In this document: positions 1-7,802 of the stretch, in pieces
Position numbering within the stretch: position 1 is the first letter of the stretch
How the letters are laid out: the number at the start of each line of letters is the position of its first letter
DNA from: Bdellovibrionales bacterium
GTDB taxonomy: Bacteria > Bdellovibrionota > Bdellovibrionia > Bdellovibrionales > JAMPXM01
NCBI GenBank assembly: GCA_005792225.1
Contig: SXSP01000278.1
Location: 1 to 15,293, forward strand
Direction: 5' to 3'
DNA length: 15,293 bases
Notes under the pieces: generated by a model
What the model was told of the DNA's origin: nothing
Seen by the model: the letters and a program-made list of their open reading frames with translations, nothing else
Databases searched by the model: none
Position numbers and translations under genes: made by a program

Positions 1-806
1 CCGAAAGGGGCTCTTAGAACATCGGCCGCGATCGCCTTCGATTCGATCGCGCCTTGAAGGCCCGTCGCCGCAAGGTAGGCGAGGTTGACGAGAAGATAGA
101 TGAAGGTGATCGCGAGTGTGCCGAGCATGAGGGCACGGGGAATATTTTTTTCTTTGTCCTTCATTTCTGATGCAACGAACGCGGCATCATTCCAGCCTCC
201 GTAAGTATACAGAACGAAAACGAGCGCGAGACTCAAGCTTTCCACCGTCACGGGAGCTGGCGCTAGAGATGCTGCAGGTGGTGATGGCAAGCGAGATGCC
301 GCGAAGGCTCCCGAAACCACGATGAGGTTCAGGCCAAGGATTTTGATGACGGAGAGCGCATTCTGTGTCCCTTTACTCATGGAGAGCCCGAAAGCATTCA
401 GGATCGAGAATGCGACGACGGCAAACGCGGCATAAATGTATTCACTCGCGCGCGGAAGATTCCAGAGATCCGCGGCGTAATCGGCGAAGATGTATGCCAT
501 CATTCCGATGCTGCCCGTGAGAATGATCGCGAGTTGCGCCCAGCCGAAGAGAAACCCCATCCATGAGCCGTAAGCTCTCGTGAGGTAAACATAGTCTCCG
601 CCCGACTTCGGGTAGGCGCAGGCGAGCTCCGCATAGCAGAGTGCACCAATGAATGAAAGAAGGCCGCCGGCCACCCAAACGCCTAGGGCGAGCCCGGAAT
701 GTCCCACGGTCGAAAAAATCAAAGGTGCCGTTTCAAAGATGCCGGCGCCGATCACGATGCCGACGATCATGCTCACCGTATCCCATAAACCCAAGCTCGG
801 CTTCAT
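1..806 (-). CDS. APC-family amino-acid permease, C-terminus beyond the window
   Basis: An inner-membrane amino-acid/polyamine/organocation (APC) transporter, probably a proton-coupled or exchange carrier for amino acids. The substrate cannot be read from sequence. The 268 visible residues begin with the family's first-helix pattern: residues 6-31 run GLWDTVSMIVGIVIGAGIFE and onward, including the G-x-G-I-F substrate-binding bend. Further hydrophobic helices lie at about 38-60, 84-110, 123-140, 150-170 and 190-203. The loop YGGWNDAAFVASEMKD (202-217) followed by NIPRAL is typical of the LAT/YfnA-like branch. About 160-200 C-terminal residues are missing past position 1, because family members usually have 430-480. 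The ATG at 806-804 is preceded by GGAG about 9 bases upstream and places the conserved motif near the N-terminus. It is divergent from the galM-like gene, with 169 bp between. Family assignment is confident; specificity is not. Confidence 0.9.
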   Translation of the reverse strand, partial: MKPSLGLWDTVSMIVGIVIGAGIFETAPLIFSTVGHSGLALGVWVAGGLLSFIGALCYAELACAYPKSGGDYVYLTRAYGSWMGFLFGWAQLAIILTGSIGMMAYIFADYAADLWNLPRASEYIYAAFAVVAFSILNAFGLSMSKGTQNALSVIKILGLNLIVVSGAFAASRLPSPPAASLAPAPVTVESLSLALVFVLYTYGGWNDAAFVASEMKDKEKNIPRALMLGTLAITFIYLLVNLAYLAATGLQGAIESKAIAADVLRAPF

Positions 807-852
807 CCCTGGTCTCCGATCGCGAGACTCGAGATGTATCGGGCCCGGATCG

Positions 853-889
853 GTGAATCTTGGGATTCACGATTAAATAGAATCTATTT
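853..889. promoter_or_regulatory. Two adjacent palindromes, with a candidate promoter, between permease and galM
   Basis: Seen directly: GTGAATC at 853-859 is repeated inverted as GATTCAC at 864-870 with a 4-base spacer. Five bases later comes AAATAGA-A-TCTATTT (875-889), a perfect 15-bp odd palindrome. A weak sigma70-like promoter fits across them on the plus strand: TTGGGA (860-865), a 17-base spacer, then TCTATT (883-888), each box matching 4 of 6 consensus positions. This would put the second palindrome over the -10 box, a usual operator position. That it is an operator for the divergent genes is inference; no regulator gene is present in the window. Confidence 0.4.
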
Positions 890-917
890 TGGGAAAACTC
901 TGTGACGGAGAAGTCCA

Positions 918-950
918 CGAAAAGAGCACGAAAGATCGTTTGCTCTTTCG
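918..950 (+). promoter_or_regulatory. Imperfect hairpin in the galM leader
   Basis: Seen directly: the left arm is CG, an unpaired A, AAAGAGC, then ACGA. The loop is AAGA. The right arm is TCGT, an unpaired TT, GCTCTTT, then CG. This makes 13 base pairs with two small bulges. It ends 25 bases before the galM ATG, which itself has only a weak Shine-Dalgarno sequence. No T-run follows at once, so it does not look like an intrinsic terminator. It could shape translation or stability of the galM mRNA, or be a DNA-level site for the divergent permease. Confidence 0.4.
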
Positions 951-975
951 GCTGGGGTTGGATTTTAATTGAGTC

Positions 976-2169
976 ATGCTGAATCGATACAAATTGGTGA
1001 GTTTACTCATTCCAGGATTTTTGGTGGGTTGTATGACTTCGACCGAGTCGAACAAACGAACGCAATCGTTCTCCGCGGAAAAGACATCGTCGACCGTCGG
1101 CGGAGTCGAAACCATTCAACTCCGCTCGAAACTGAAGGATCCCCAGAAGCTTCAGATTTTAAGTGCAGAAATCCTTCCCGGTCGCGGTATGAACGTTTTC
1201 AAAATTCGCGGGCATGTTCCCGGAAAGGGAGAAGTCGATCTTCTTCATTCGCGAGATTTGGGGCCAGGAGAAAACAAGCTGGGCCCAGCCGAAGAAGATT
1301 TCAACGGCAACCTCGCGTTTAAAGAGGGGGGTGCCATTCTCGTTCCCTTTGCCAACCGCATTCGTGGTCAGCTTTCAAAGGACGGCCAAACATTGACCAC
1401 GACGGTCGCGGGTAAAAAAGTTCAGCTGCCCGCAAATTGGAAGGGTAAGAAGCCCGGCGCCGAGAAACATGCGATGCACGGCTTGATCCTCGACTCGAAA
1501 GTGGGTGATCTCAAGCTCACCGGAGGCGAAAGCGAAGCCGCCGCTCAGGCCACCCTTGAGGCTGGAGATTTCGGCGGTCACTGGCCTTCAAAGACACGGC
1601 TCAATTTTCAGTACTCGTTGAAAGACGCAGGTCTCACAATCAAGGTCACGGCCACAAACGTCGGCCAAGAACAACTGCCAATCGGAATCGGTTGGCACCC
1701 CTACTTTAATTTTCCGAGCGGAGATCGCCGGCAAGCACGGCTGGTCATTCCGGCGAAGACGAGGCTTTTAGTAAACAATTACGACGACGTCTTCCCGACA
1801 GGAGGTCGCGAAGGTCTTGAAGGTCCGTATGCCTTTTATTCATTTAAGGGTGCGGCTCTTCTTGGAAACTTTCTCGATGATTGTTTTACCGATCTCGTCA
1901 GGGGCGCTGATGGCGTTGCAAATGCGGAAATTCTCGATCCGGCGGCCCGCTTTGGCCTGAGAATTCGAGCGGTATCTCCCCAAATCAAAGCGTTTCAAGT
2001 CTATGCTCCGCCCGAAAAAAACTTCGTCGCGGTCGAGCCGCAATTCAATTTGGCGGACCCGTATAATAAGAAAATTTGGAAGGCGACCGACGACACCGGG
2101 ATGGTTCTTTTGAAACCCGGAGAGTCGGTCACCTACGAAGGGGCTCTCGAACTTTTTTCTCCTTCGTGA
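976..2169 (+). CDS. galM: Aldose 1-epimerase (mutarotase), predicted lipoprotein
   Basis: Interconverts the alpha and beta anomers of galactose, glucose or related aldoses, feeding alpha-D-galactose to galactokinase. The N-terminus is a lipoprotein signal: basic MLNRYK, a hydrophobic stretch, then lipobox L16-V-G-C19, so the mature protein is expected to be lipid-anchored at the envelope. Met at +2 is not the Asp inner-membrane retention signal known from enterobacteria. The family signature residues are all present: PFANRIRG (124-131), the active-site region H165-x-x-H168-G-L, WHPYF with H241, and V-x-V-E354-P-Q with the expected catalytic Glu. The length of 397 residues exceeds cytosolic GalM (about 345), partly from the signal and linker. 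An in-frame TGA two codons upstream (970-972) rules out a longer ATG-started form. Its 3' end overlaps galE by 37 bp in convergent orientation. The exact sugar cannot be told from sequence. Confidence 0.88.
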   Translation: MLNRYKLVSLLIPGFLVGCMTSTESNKRTQSFSAEKTSSTVGGVETIQLRSKLKDPQKLQILSAEILPGRGMNVFKIRGHVPGKGEVDLLHSRDLGPGENKLGPAEEDFNGNLAFKEGGAILVPFANRIRGQLSKDGQTLTTTVAGKKVQLPANWKGKKPGAEKHAMHGLILDSKVGDLKLTGGESEAAAQATLEAGDFGGHWPSKTRLNFQYSLKDAGLTIKVTATNVGQEQLPIGIGWHPYFNFPSGDRRQARLVIPAKTRLLVNNYDDVFPTGGREGLEGPYAFYSFKGAALLGNFLDDCFTDLVRGADGVANAEILDPAARFGLRIRAVSPQIKAFQVYAPPEKNFVAVEPQFNLADPYNKKIWKATDDTGMVLLKPGESVTYEGALELFSPS

Positions 2170-3179
2170 GCTTGAAGCGCCTCGGGCGCTGGCGCGTGGA
2201 GCCGACGGTAGCCGTGAGGATGCGTCGTGTGCCACTTCCAAGCGTGAAGGATCATCGTCTCGAGATCGGGATATTCGCGCGTCCAGCCAAGTTCACGAAT
2301 GCGCGAGCTGCTCGCGACGAGAGAGTCTGGGTCTCCAGGCCTTCTCTCGTGTTCTTCGACGGGAAATGATTTTCCCGTCGCTTTTCGGCAAGCTTCGATC
2401 ACTTCGCGAACGGAAAAACCACTCTCACTGCCGAGATTATAAACGCGTCCTTCACCGAGCTTGATTTTTTCCAAAGCCAGAATGTGCGCGTTCACGAGAT
2501 CGACGACATGAATGTAGTCGCGAATGCAGGTTCCATCCGGCGTGTTGTAGTCGGTCCCGTAAATCCCGATGGCTCGTCCTTCGTTGGCGGCGGCGAGAAC
2601 CCTGGGAATCAAATGGCTCTCGGGTTCATGAGCTTCGCCGATGGTGCCATCAGGCGATGCTCCGGCCACGTTGAAGTAGCGAAGAATGGCGTAACCGAGT
2701 CCGTAGGCGCGGCTCGCATCTTCAAGCGCCATCTCCGTCATCATTTTGCTTCGACCGTAAGGATTGATCGGCTCGCGGGGATCAGTTTCGTGAATCGGAA
2801 CGCCCTTGGGATTTCCGTAAACCGCCGCCGTCGATGAGAAGACGAATTTGTTTACGCCTTCAGCGCGCATCGATTCGAGCAGGCTTAAGGTCGACGCGAA
2901 ATTATTTCGGTAATACTTGAAGGGATCGCTGACACTTTCTCCGACCTCGATGAAGGCCGCGAAATGAAGGACGGCTTCGATGCGGTTATCCCGGAGCACT
3001 CGTCTGACGAGAACGCTATCCGACATATCTCCTCGAATGAAATTCGCCCTCATGTCAACGGACTCGCGGTGGCCCTTAGAGAGGTTGTCGAGGACGGTGA
3101 CATCGTGGTCGGCCCGCAAGAGTTCGCGGACCGCGTGGCTTCCGATATATCCGGCACCGCCGGTAACCAAGACGCGCAT
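2133..3179 (-). CDS. galE: UDP-glucose 4-epimerase
   Basis: Interconverts UDP-galactose and UDP-glucose in the cytoplasm with bound NAD. It is the extended-SDR enzyme of the Leloir pathway and also the supplier of UDP-Gal for Glf next to it. Visible features are the N-terminal Rossmann motif G-G-A-G-Y-I-G (7-13), LHFAAFIEVGES (71-82), FSSTAAVYG (114-122), the catalytic Y141-x-x-x-K145 in NPYGRSK, RYFNVAGA (167-174) and EPESHLIPRVL (186-196). The C-terminal HAWKWHTTHPHGY is where most GalE proteins end; about 20 extra residues follow and overlap the 3' end of galM. Length is 348, slightly above usual. GAGGGG lies 8 bases before the ATG. It is the last gene of the minus operon, 12 bp after glf. 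Confidence 0.95.
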   Translation of the reverse strand: MRVLVTGGAGYIGSHAVRELLRADHDVTVLDNLSKGHRESVDMRANFIRGDMSDSVLVRRVLRDNRIEAVLHFAAFIEVGESVSDPFKYYRNNFASTLSLLESMRAEGVNKFVFSSTAAVYGNPKGVPIHETDPREPINPYGRSKMMTEMALEDASRAYGLGYAILRYFNVAGASPDGTIGEAHEPESHLIPRVLAAANEGRAIGIYGTDYNTPDGTCIRDYIHVVDLVNAHILALEKIKLGEGRVYNLGSESGFSVREVIEACRKATGKSFPVEEHERRPGDPDSLVASSSRIRELGWTREYPDLETMILHAWKWHTTHPHGYRRLHAPAPEALQAHEGEKSSRAPS

Positions 3180-3191
3180 AACGAATTCCCC

Positions 3192-4343
3192 TCAAATTGG
3201 TTTGTTGCTGAATCTCGGCCACGCCTCGGGCGTCGTAGCCAAACAAGTTTTGGCGAGGTCCAGTGACTCGCCGATGACCACGTGCATGTCGAGATATCTG
3301 TATGTTCCTAAGCGCCCGATGAACGTGAGGTTCTTTTCGCCATCGGCGAGGTCCATATACTTCTGTAAAAGAGATTTGTCGTCCTGCAAACGAAGCGGAT
3401 AGTACGGGATATCTTTCGGCTCCGCGAGCTTCGAATATTCCCGGAAGCAGACGGTCTGCTCGTGGGATTCCCAAGGAGTGAAGTGTTTGTGCTCCGAAAT
3501 GCGGGTGTACGGCACTTTTTCTTCGCAGTAATTGATGACTGGGTTTCCTTGATAGTCACCGGACTCATCGAAACGTTCGAAGACGAGGCTTCGGTACTGC
3601 AGGCGGCCGAGTTTGAATCCAAAGTAGCCGTCCATAGGTCCGCTGTAAAACACGTGATCGAATTGCGAGGTCATGTTCGCCGTAAAGCGCGTACCCGTAT
3701 GAACATCGATCATCTTGTGGTCGAGGATTCGTTCGATGATGGCCGTGTAGCCGTCGACGGGAATCCCTTGAAACTTGCTCGCGTAATAGTTGTCGTCGTA
3801 GTTAAAGCGCACGGGCAAGCGCTGCAAGATCGACGCGGGAAGTGATGTGGGTTCAACGCCCCACTGTTTTTTGGTGTAACCGTAAAAGAAGGATTCATAC
3901 AGATCTCGGCCGAGAAATTTCAGAGCTTGTTCTTCGAAGTTCTGCGGGTCCCGAATCGTCTTATCACCCAGAGATCCCACGAAGTCCCGGGCCTGCGCCG
4001 GCGTCAGTGACTTCTGAAAAAACTGATTGATTGTGAGCAGGTTGATCGGAAGCGAGAACACACCTTTGTGGGTCACGGCTTTCACGCGATTCACGTATTG
4101 ACCGAATTGGCTCCAGCGATTCACGTAAGCCCAAACATCCTCGCGACTCGTGTGAAAGATATGCGGCCCGTATTGATGGAGCATCACGCCCGTTTTTTCG
4201 TCGCGAACGGTATGGCAGTTTCCGGCGACATGGGGACGTTCGTCGTAGACGGTAATTTTGTAGTCGCCGTTTTCGGCGAGTTCGCGGGCGAGAACCGCAC
4301 CTGCAAAGCCGGCTCCGGCAATGGCGATTGAACGTTGACTCAT
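3192..4343 (-). CDS. glf: UDP-galactopyranose mutase
   Basis: A flavoenzyme that converts UDP-galactopyranose to UDP-galactofuranose, the donor for galactofuranose in surface glycans. Its 383 residues match the bacterial family length of about 370-390. Visible motifs are the FAD-binding GAGFAGAVLA (10-19), YGPHIFHTS (58-66), VNRVKA...FSLPINLLTINQF (84-109), TKKQWG with W161, LPVRFNYDDNYY (176-187) with an active-site Arg, YTRISEHKHF (279-288) and the C-terminal FAD-contacting GRLGTYRYLDM (343-353). I choose the ATG at 4343-4341. A GTG two codons upstream (4349-4347) opens the same frame but overlaps the Shine-Dalgarno AAGGAG, which is spaced 5 bases from the ATG. The ATG overlaps the stop codon of the preceding gene as ATGA, so translation is probably coupled. 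Confidence 0.96.
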   Translation of the reverse strand: MSQRSIAIAGAGFAGAVLARELAENGDYKITVYDERPHVAGNCHTVRDEKTGVMLHQYGPHIFHTSREDVWAYVNRWSQFGQYVNRVKAVTHKGVFSLPINLLTINQFFQKSLTPAQARDFVGSLGDKTIRDPQNFEEQALKFLGRDLYESFFYGYTKKQWGVEPTSLPASILQRLPVRFNYDDNYYASKFQGIPVDGYTAIIERILDHKMIDVHTGTRFTANMTSQFDHVFYSGPMDGYFGFKLGRLQYRSLVFERFDESGDYQGNPVINYCEEKVPYTRISEHKHFTPWESHEQTVCFREYSKLAEPKDIPYYPLRLQDDKSLLQKYMDLADGEKNLTFIGRLGTYRYLDMHVVIGESLDLAKTCLATTPEAWPRFSNKPI

Positions 4344-6544
4344 ACACACTCCTTCAAGGCAATTTCTCTGACGCAGATCTCGAGCGCCCGATCGAAATCG
4401 GGCATGATGGGTCCCAAACGTTTACTCACGAGCGCGCTGTAATCGGGGTGGCGGAGAGAGGCGTCAAGCTCTTCGAGGCCGCATTCCACGACGAGTCCGT
4501 GATCCATTTTCGCGAGTTCCGCGGCCCTGCGGGCCCACTGAACCCAACTGACTGCTCCCTGGTTTGTGAGGTGAACGACGCCCTTTTCTCCATCGATCAA
4601 AAGATCGAGACTGATCCCGGCGAGATCAGGAAGGTACGTGGGTGAAGTGACACCGTTTCGTGGGGCTCGTACCTCGCGACCCGAGCGGAGCGCGCGCATG
4701 GTTTGGATCACAAAGTTTCTTTCGTCCCACGGGCCAAAGAAGGAACTCGAGCGAACGACGAGCGCTCCCGGATGCCGATCGAGCACCGCTTGTTCGCCTT
4801 CGGCCTTGGATCTTCCGAAATTGTTGATCGGCGACGTCTCATCGAATTCGTGATAGGGCCTGCGTTCGTTTCCGTTAAAGACTTCGGCCGTCGAGAAGGT
4901 CATGAGCGGAATTTTGGCTTCAGCCGCCCACTCCGCTAACACGGAGGGCCCCAGCACGTCTGCTCGGCGACGGTAATCATCATTTTGAGTCAGACGGTTA
5001 ATTGGCGACGATCCAGCTGCATTCACCACCGACCACGGCTTAAGACCATCGAGAGCCTCACGCACTTTCTGCGCATCGGAGATGTCTAACTCCGACCGCG
5101 AAAGAACGACGTAATCGATCCCGCGCACATCACAGAGGCGAGCGAAGGCCTGACCGAGGATTCCGTTTGCACCCGTGATGAGGAGTGGACGAGATTTCTT
5201 TTTCCGCATCGCCGATGGACTGGGGGGCGGCTCCGCGGCTGGGGCATAGATCACGCGAATTGGTTCCTGCCAATATCCTGGGCGTTCAAGCAAGGGATGC
5301 TCGAGATCACGTCCTTCGGCGTAACACTTGATCATTGTCGCGATCGCCGTCTCCCGCGGAATCGAGCTTCGCACATCGAAAACCCCTGACTCGTAGAACT
5401 GGCGACAAGGATCAGCCGTGCAGAGCGTTGTCCAATCGTAAGAACCTAACAAAGACCAGACCGTGACGGCGCGAAGATCCGCGCCTTCTTCACGGAGAGT
5501 TTTCGCTGAATCCCAAATCTCCGTGAGCCAACGCATCTGCGCTTCACGAGGACCCGCAATGTGAGCTTCGGTGATCGCATACGGGGAATGATAGCGTTCC
5601 CAAACTTCACGGAAAATGTCGATGGGCTTCAGCGGAGTGGTTTGCCCCGTATCGAGGGCACCGACATCGGCATAACGGTCGACGCCGTTTCCGCCGCAGC
5701 ACCAATCGGGGTAGAGATGCGCGTTCTCGTCGAGAAAGCGGTTACTGAGGAGGTAATGATTGATTCCGATGATGTCGGGTGGACAACGGTTCTCCTCCAG
5801 CCACCGGAGCTCATCACGCGTGAGATCGCCGGCGTTCGTGAGGAAATCGTAGAGAGGATGTTGCTCATTCACCCGGCCGAAGAGCATGTCGAAGGACAGC
5901 CAGCGACGGTCATTCTCGAAATTGACTTGATGCTGGAGTCGCGGGGTTCCCTGAGCGCGACCGAGGTCATCGGTTTGGATGAGCCGGGCCTTCGGGTTGA
6001 TTTGCCGTATCTCGCGCATGGCGAGAACAGTGCCCTTGATTTCATTATAGAGCGCGCGCAGAAAGCTTCGGTCATCCGCCGCGTGAGGATACCAGTGGCC
6101 GTACAAGCAACTAAATCGCGCGGTCGTGAGCGGTTCATTGACGGGTGTGTAATCTTCGACCCAGGGGTAGCGAGTGGCGACGGCTCTCGCGTACGTTGCG
6201 AGCTTCTCCGGGAATTCGGGATCGAGGAGCGAAGTATAAAGCGGGCCGCTTCCGTGATGAACGAGACCCACGATCGGCTCTAAACCCTGCGTGCGCATTT
6301 CGTTTAATGCTCGATCCGACTGCGTCCAATCGAAGTGATCGAGCGAAGCGGGGGCGATCTTCTCCCAAACGACGGGGTAACGAATCTTCTTCACTCCGAG
6401 CGAGCGAAACTGCGCGATATCTTCCTGCCAGCGCTCGTCGTGTCCATTCATCGCGCATTGATCGCTAAAGCGATCGCGAACGCGATTCACGGTGCACTCG
6501 AGGCCGGCCCAAACTTCCAAGTTTTGGGTCGGCTGCGAATTCAT
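4340..6544 (-). CDS. Fusion: GH1-like glycosidase domain plus RmlD-like sugar-nucleotide reductase domain
   Basis: A two-domain cytoplasmic protein of 734 residues with no signal peptide. Residues 1-430 resemble family GH1 (clan GH-A): Y-P-V-V-W-E at 56-61, acid/base motif T-P-V-N-E137-P, nucleophile candidate A-I-T-E326-A-H in place of the usual T-E-N-G, and W-S-L-L-G-S-Y-D-W (363-371) like the GH1 WSLLDNFEW motif. A Pro-rich and basic linker spans about 435-452. Residues 453-734 resemble dTDP-4-dehydrorhamnose reductase (RmlD) and begin with the NAD(P) motif G-A-N-G-I-L-G (458-464). The SDR signature reads N-F576-G-R-S-K580-A-E-G-E: Phe stands where the family has catalytic Tyr, while Lys is kept. 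The domain may therefore bind a nucleotide sugar or cofactor without normal reduction. GGGAGGGAAA precedes the ATG; glf starts inside its stop codon. Domain assignments are firm; substrate and activity are unknown. Confidence 0.85.
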   Translation of the reverse strand: MNSQPTQNLEVWAGLECTVNRVRDRFSDQCAMNGHDERWQEDIAQFRSLGVKKIRYPVVWEKIAPASLDHFDWTQSDRALNEMRTQGLEPIVGLVHHGSGPLYTSLLDPEFPEKLATYARAVATRYPWVEDYTPVNEPLTTARFSCLYGHWYPHAADDRSFLRALYNEIKGTVLAMREIRQINPKARLIQTDDLGRAQGTPRLQHQVNFENDRRWLSFDMLFGRVNEQHPLYDFLTNAGDLTRDELRWLEENRCPPDIIGINHYLLSNRFLDENAHLYPDWCCGGNGVDRYADVGALDTGQTTPLKPIDIFREVWERYHSPYAITEAHIAGPREAQMRWLTEIWDSAKTLREEGADLRAVTVWSLLGSYDWTTLCTADPCRQFYESGVFDVRSSIPRETAIATMIKCYAEGRDLEHPLLERPGYWQEPIRVIYAPAAEPPPSPSAMRKKKSRPLLITGANGILGQAFARLCDVRGIDYVVLSRSELDISDAQKVREALDGLKPWSVVNAAGSSPINRLTQNDDYRRRADVLGPSVLAEWAAEAKIPLMTFSTAEVFNGNERRPYHEFDETSPINNFGRSKAEGEQAVLDRHPGALVVRSSSFFGPWDERNFVIQTMRALRSGREVRAPRNGVTSPTYLPDLAGISLDLLIDGEKGVVHLTNQGAVSWVQWARRAAELAKMDHGLVVECGLEELDASLRHPDYSALVSKRLGPIMPDFDRALEICVREIALKECV
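4349..4354 (-). promoter_or_regulatory. Shine-Dalgarno AAGGAG that fixes the glf start
   Basis: AAGGAG on the minus strand ends 5 bases before the ATG at 4343 and shares its last base with the alternative GTG at 4349. A ribosome bound here would start at the ATG and not the GTG, so the two-residue longer reading of glf is unlikely. Confidence 0.7.
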
Positions 6545-6560
6545 TTTCCCTCCCGGGCCC

Positions 6561-7802
6561 TCAGTGGAGAGCGGACGTTGGCACTTCGGAAATCTTGACG
6601 GTCATGCAATCGATCGAACGTTCGAGATGGGCCATGCGATTCCACGTTTTCTCCCACGACGTATTCGACAAGAATTGATCGATGCGGTTCAGCCACTGTG
6701 GATCTTTCGCCTTCTCGCGCATGGCGAGCTCGCCCTCGATGATGAATTCTTGGGGTGTTGAGACGATGTGCACGAGACCTTCTTCAGCGTAAGGACGAAT
6801 CACGTCGCGAATGGCTGTCGATACGACCGGTTTTCCGGCAGCGAGGTACTCGGGCGTTTTGGTCGGGCTGATGAAGCGGGTTGCCTCATTTAGGGCGAAC
6901 GGGAGCATTGCGAGATCCCAATGCGCGAGATACGCGGGGAGCTCGGAGTAGGATTTCATGCCGAGAAAATGGATGTTCGGAAGCTGTGGAAGTTTCGAGG
7001 GATCAATCTTCACCACGGGACCGATCATGACGAACTGCCAATCCGGGCGCAGCCTCGCCGCGCCTTCGATCAATTCAAGATCCGCTCGTTCGTCGATCAC
7101 CCCGAAAAACCCGACGCGCGGGTGCGGGATGTGCTTCTGATCTTCGGGTTCTGGGCCTTTCGTGCGCGCTTGCATGAAGTGCGAATGATCAATGCTGCTG
7201 GGGAACGCGTGGACGCTCGGGTGTCTCGACTTCTTTGATTCAAAGAGACTGTGACCACCGGTGAATACGTGATCCGCAAAAGCGAAAAGTTCGCGCTCAA
7301 GATCGAGAAGAGATTGAGGAGCGCCCTTGAACAACGAGAGTTCATCCATGCAATCGTAAATCACGCGCTGCGGATTCAGGTGGCGAGTGAAGTTGAGCGC
7401 CATCGGAGTGTAGTACCAAAGCGTGTAATTATCGAGCTCATGTTCTTCAATCATCTCATCGAGAAGGCGCCTCTGGGCTTCGAGCGCTTCCTCCTCACTG
7501 AGGCCTCGCGGAAGATGCGGAACCACGACGCGAACGTGATCCGTTCGCGGTGTTATGTGCATTGATGCCACATCGATATCTTCGATAACGGGCTCTTCAA
7601 CGTAGAACACGCGGCGATGCTTTCCGAAGCGGCTGAGAAGATGCTGTGGGCGCTGGTAAACGAAGTCCCAGCGAAGATGTGAGAGACAAATAAAATCAGT
7701 TTGTAAGCAGGGGCGCTCATTTGCGAGCAAATCAGCGGCCGTTTGTTGCGCAATGGAGTCGCGAGTGAGTGGATTGTTAGATTGTGGTTTGATTTCTTCC
7801 AT
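6561..7802 (-). CDS. GT4-like glycosyltransferase
   Basis: Probably transfers a sugar from a nucleotide donor to a glycan acceptor in the cytoplasm. The donor may be UDP-galactofuranose made by neighbouring Glf, which is inference from context. From the chosen ATG the protein has 413 residues. The N-terminal Rossmann half starts near residue 36 with DFICLSHLRWDFVYQRPQH (36-54), typical of TuaH-like GT-B enzymes. The C-terminal half has VGFFGVIDERAD (230-241), MIGPV (259-263) and the donor-site stretch ISPTKTPEYLAAGKPVV (311-327), corresponding to the GT4 E-x7-E region. The open frame extends upstream to 8054, but those 84 extra residues lack similarity to the family and fill the divergent promoter region. 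At 7802 an ATG has AGGA 5 bases upstream (7811-7808), so I start there. It is first in the minus operon, 16 bp before the fusion gene. Confidence 0.85.
   Translation of the reverse strand: MEEIKPQSNNPLTRDSIAQQTAADLLANERPCLQTDFICLSHLRWDFVYQRPQHLLSRFGKHRRVFYVEEPVIEDIDVASMHITPRTDHVRVVVPHLPRGLSEEEALEAQRRLLDEMIEEHELDNYTLWYYTPMALNFTRHLNPQRVIYDCMDELSLFKGAPQSLLDLERELFAFADHVFTGGHSLFESKKSRHPSVHAFPSSIDHSHFMQARTKGPEPEDQKHIPHPRVGFFGVIDERADLELIEGAARLRPDWQFVMIGPVVKIDPSKLPQLPNIHFLGMKSYSELPAYLAHWDLAMLPFALNEATRFISPTKTPEYLAAGKPVVSTAIRDVIRPYAEEGLVHIVSTPQEFIIEGELAMREKAKDPQWLNRIDQFLSNTSWEKTWNRMAHLERSIDCMTVKISEVPTSALH

Noticed and set aside
442..918. Small minus-strand frames over the permease and its upstream region
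   Set aside because: Out of frame with the permease, which has strong family motifs through this stretch.
2176..2190. AGCGCC-TCG-GGCGCT hairpin as a terminator for galM
   Set aside because: No T-run follows on either strand and it lies inside the galE coding region.
5071..5190. Possible frameshift or gene fusion artefact splitting the GH1 and RmlD domains
   Set aside because: The frame is continuous through a Pro-rich, basic linker, both domains are complete, and there is no remnant start or stop at the junction.
5561..6283. 240-residue plus-strand open frame opposite the GH1 domain
   Set aside because: It is antisense to a domain with clear catalytic motifs, shows no recognisable family, and reflects codon bias of the real gene.
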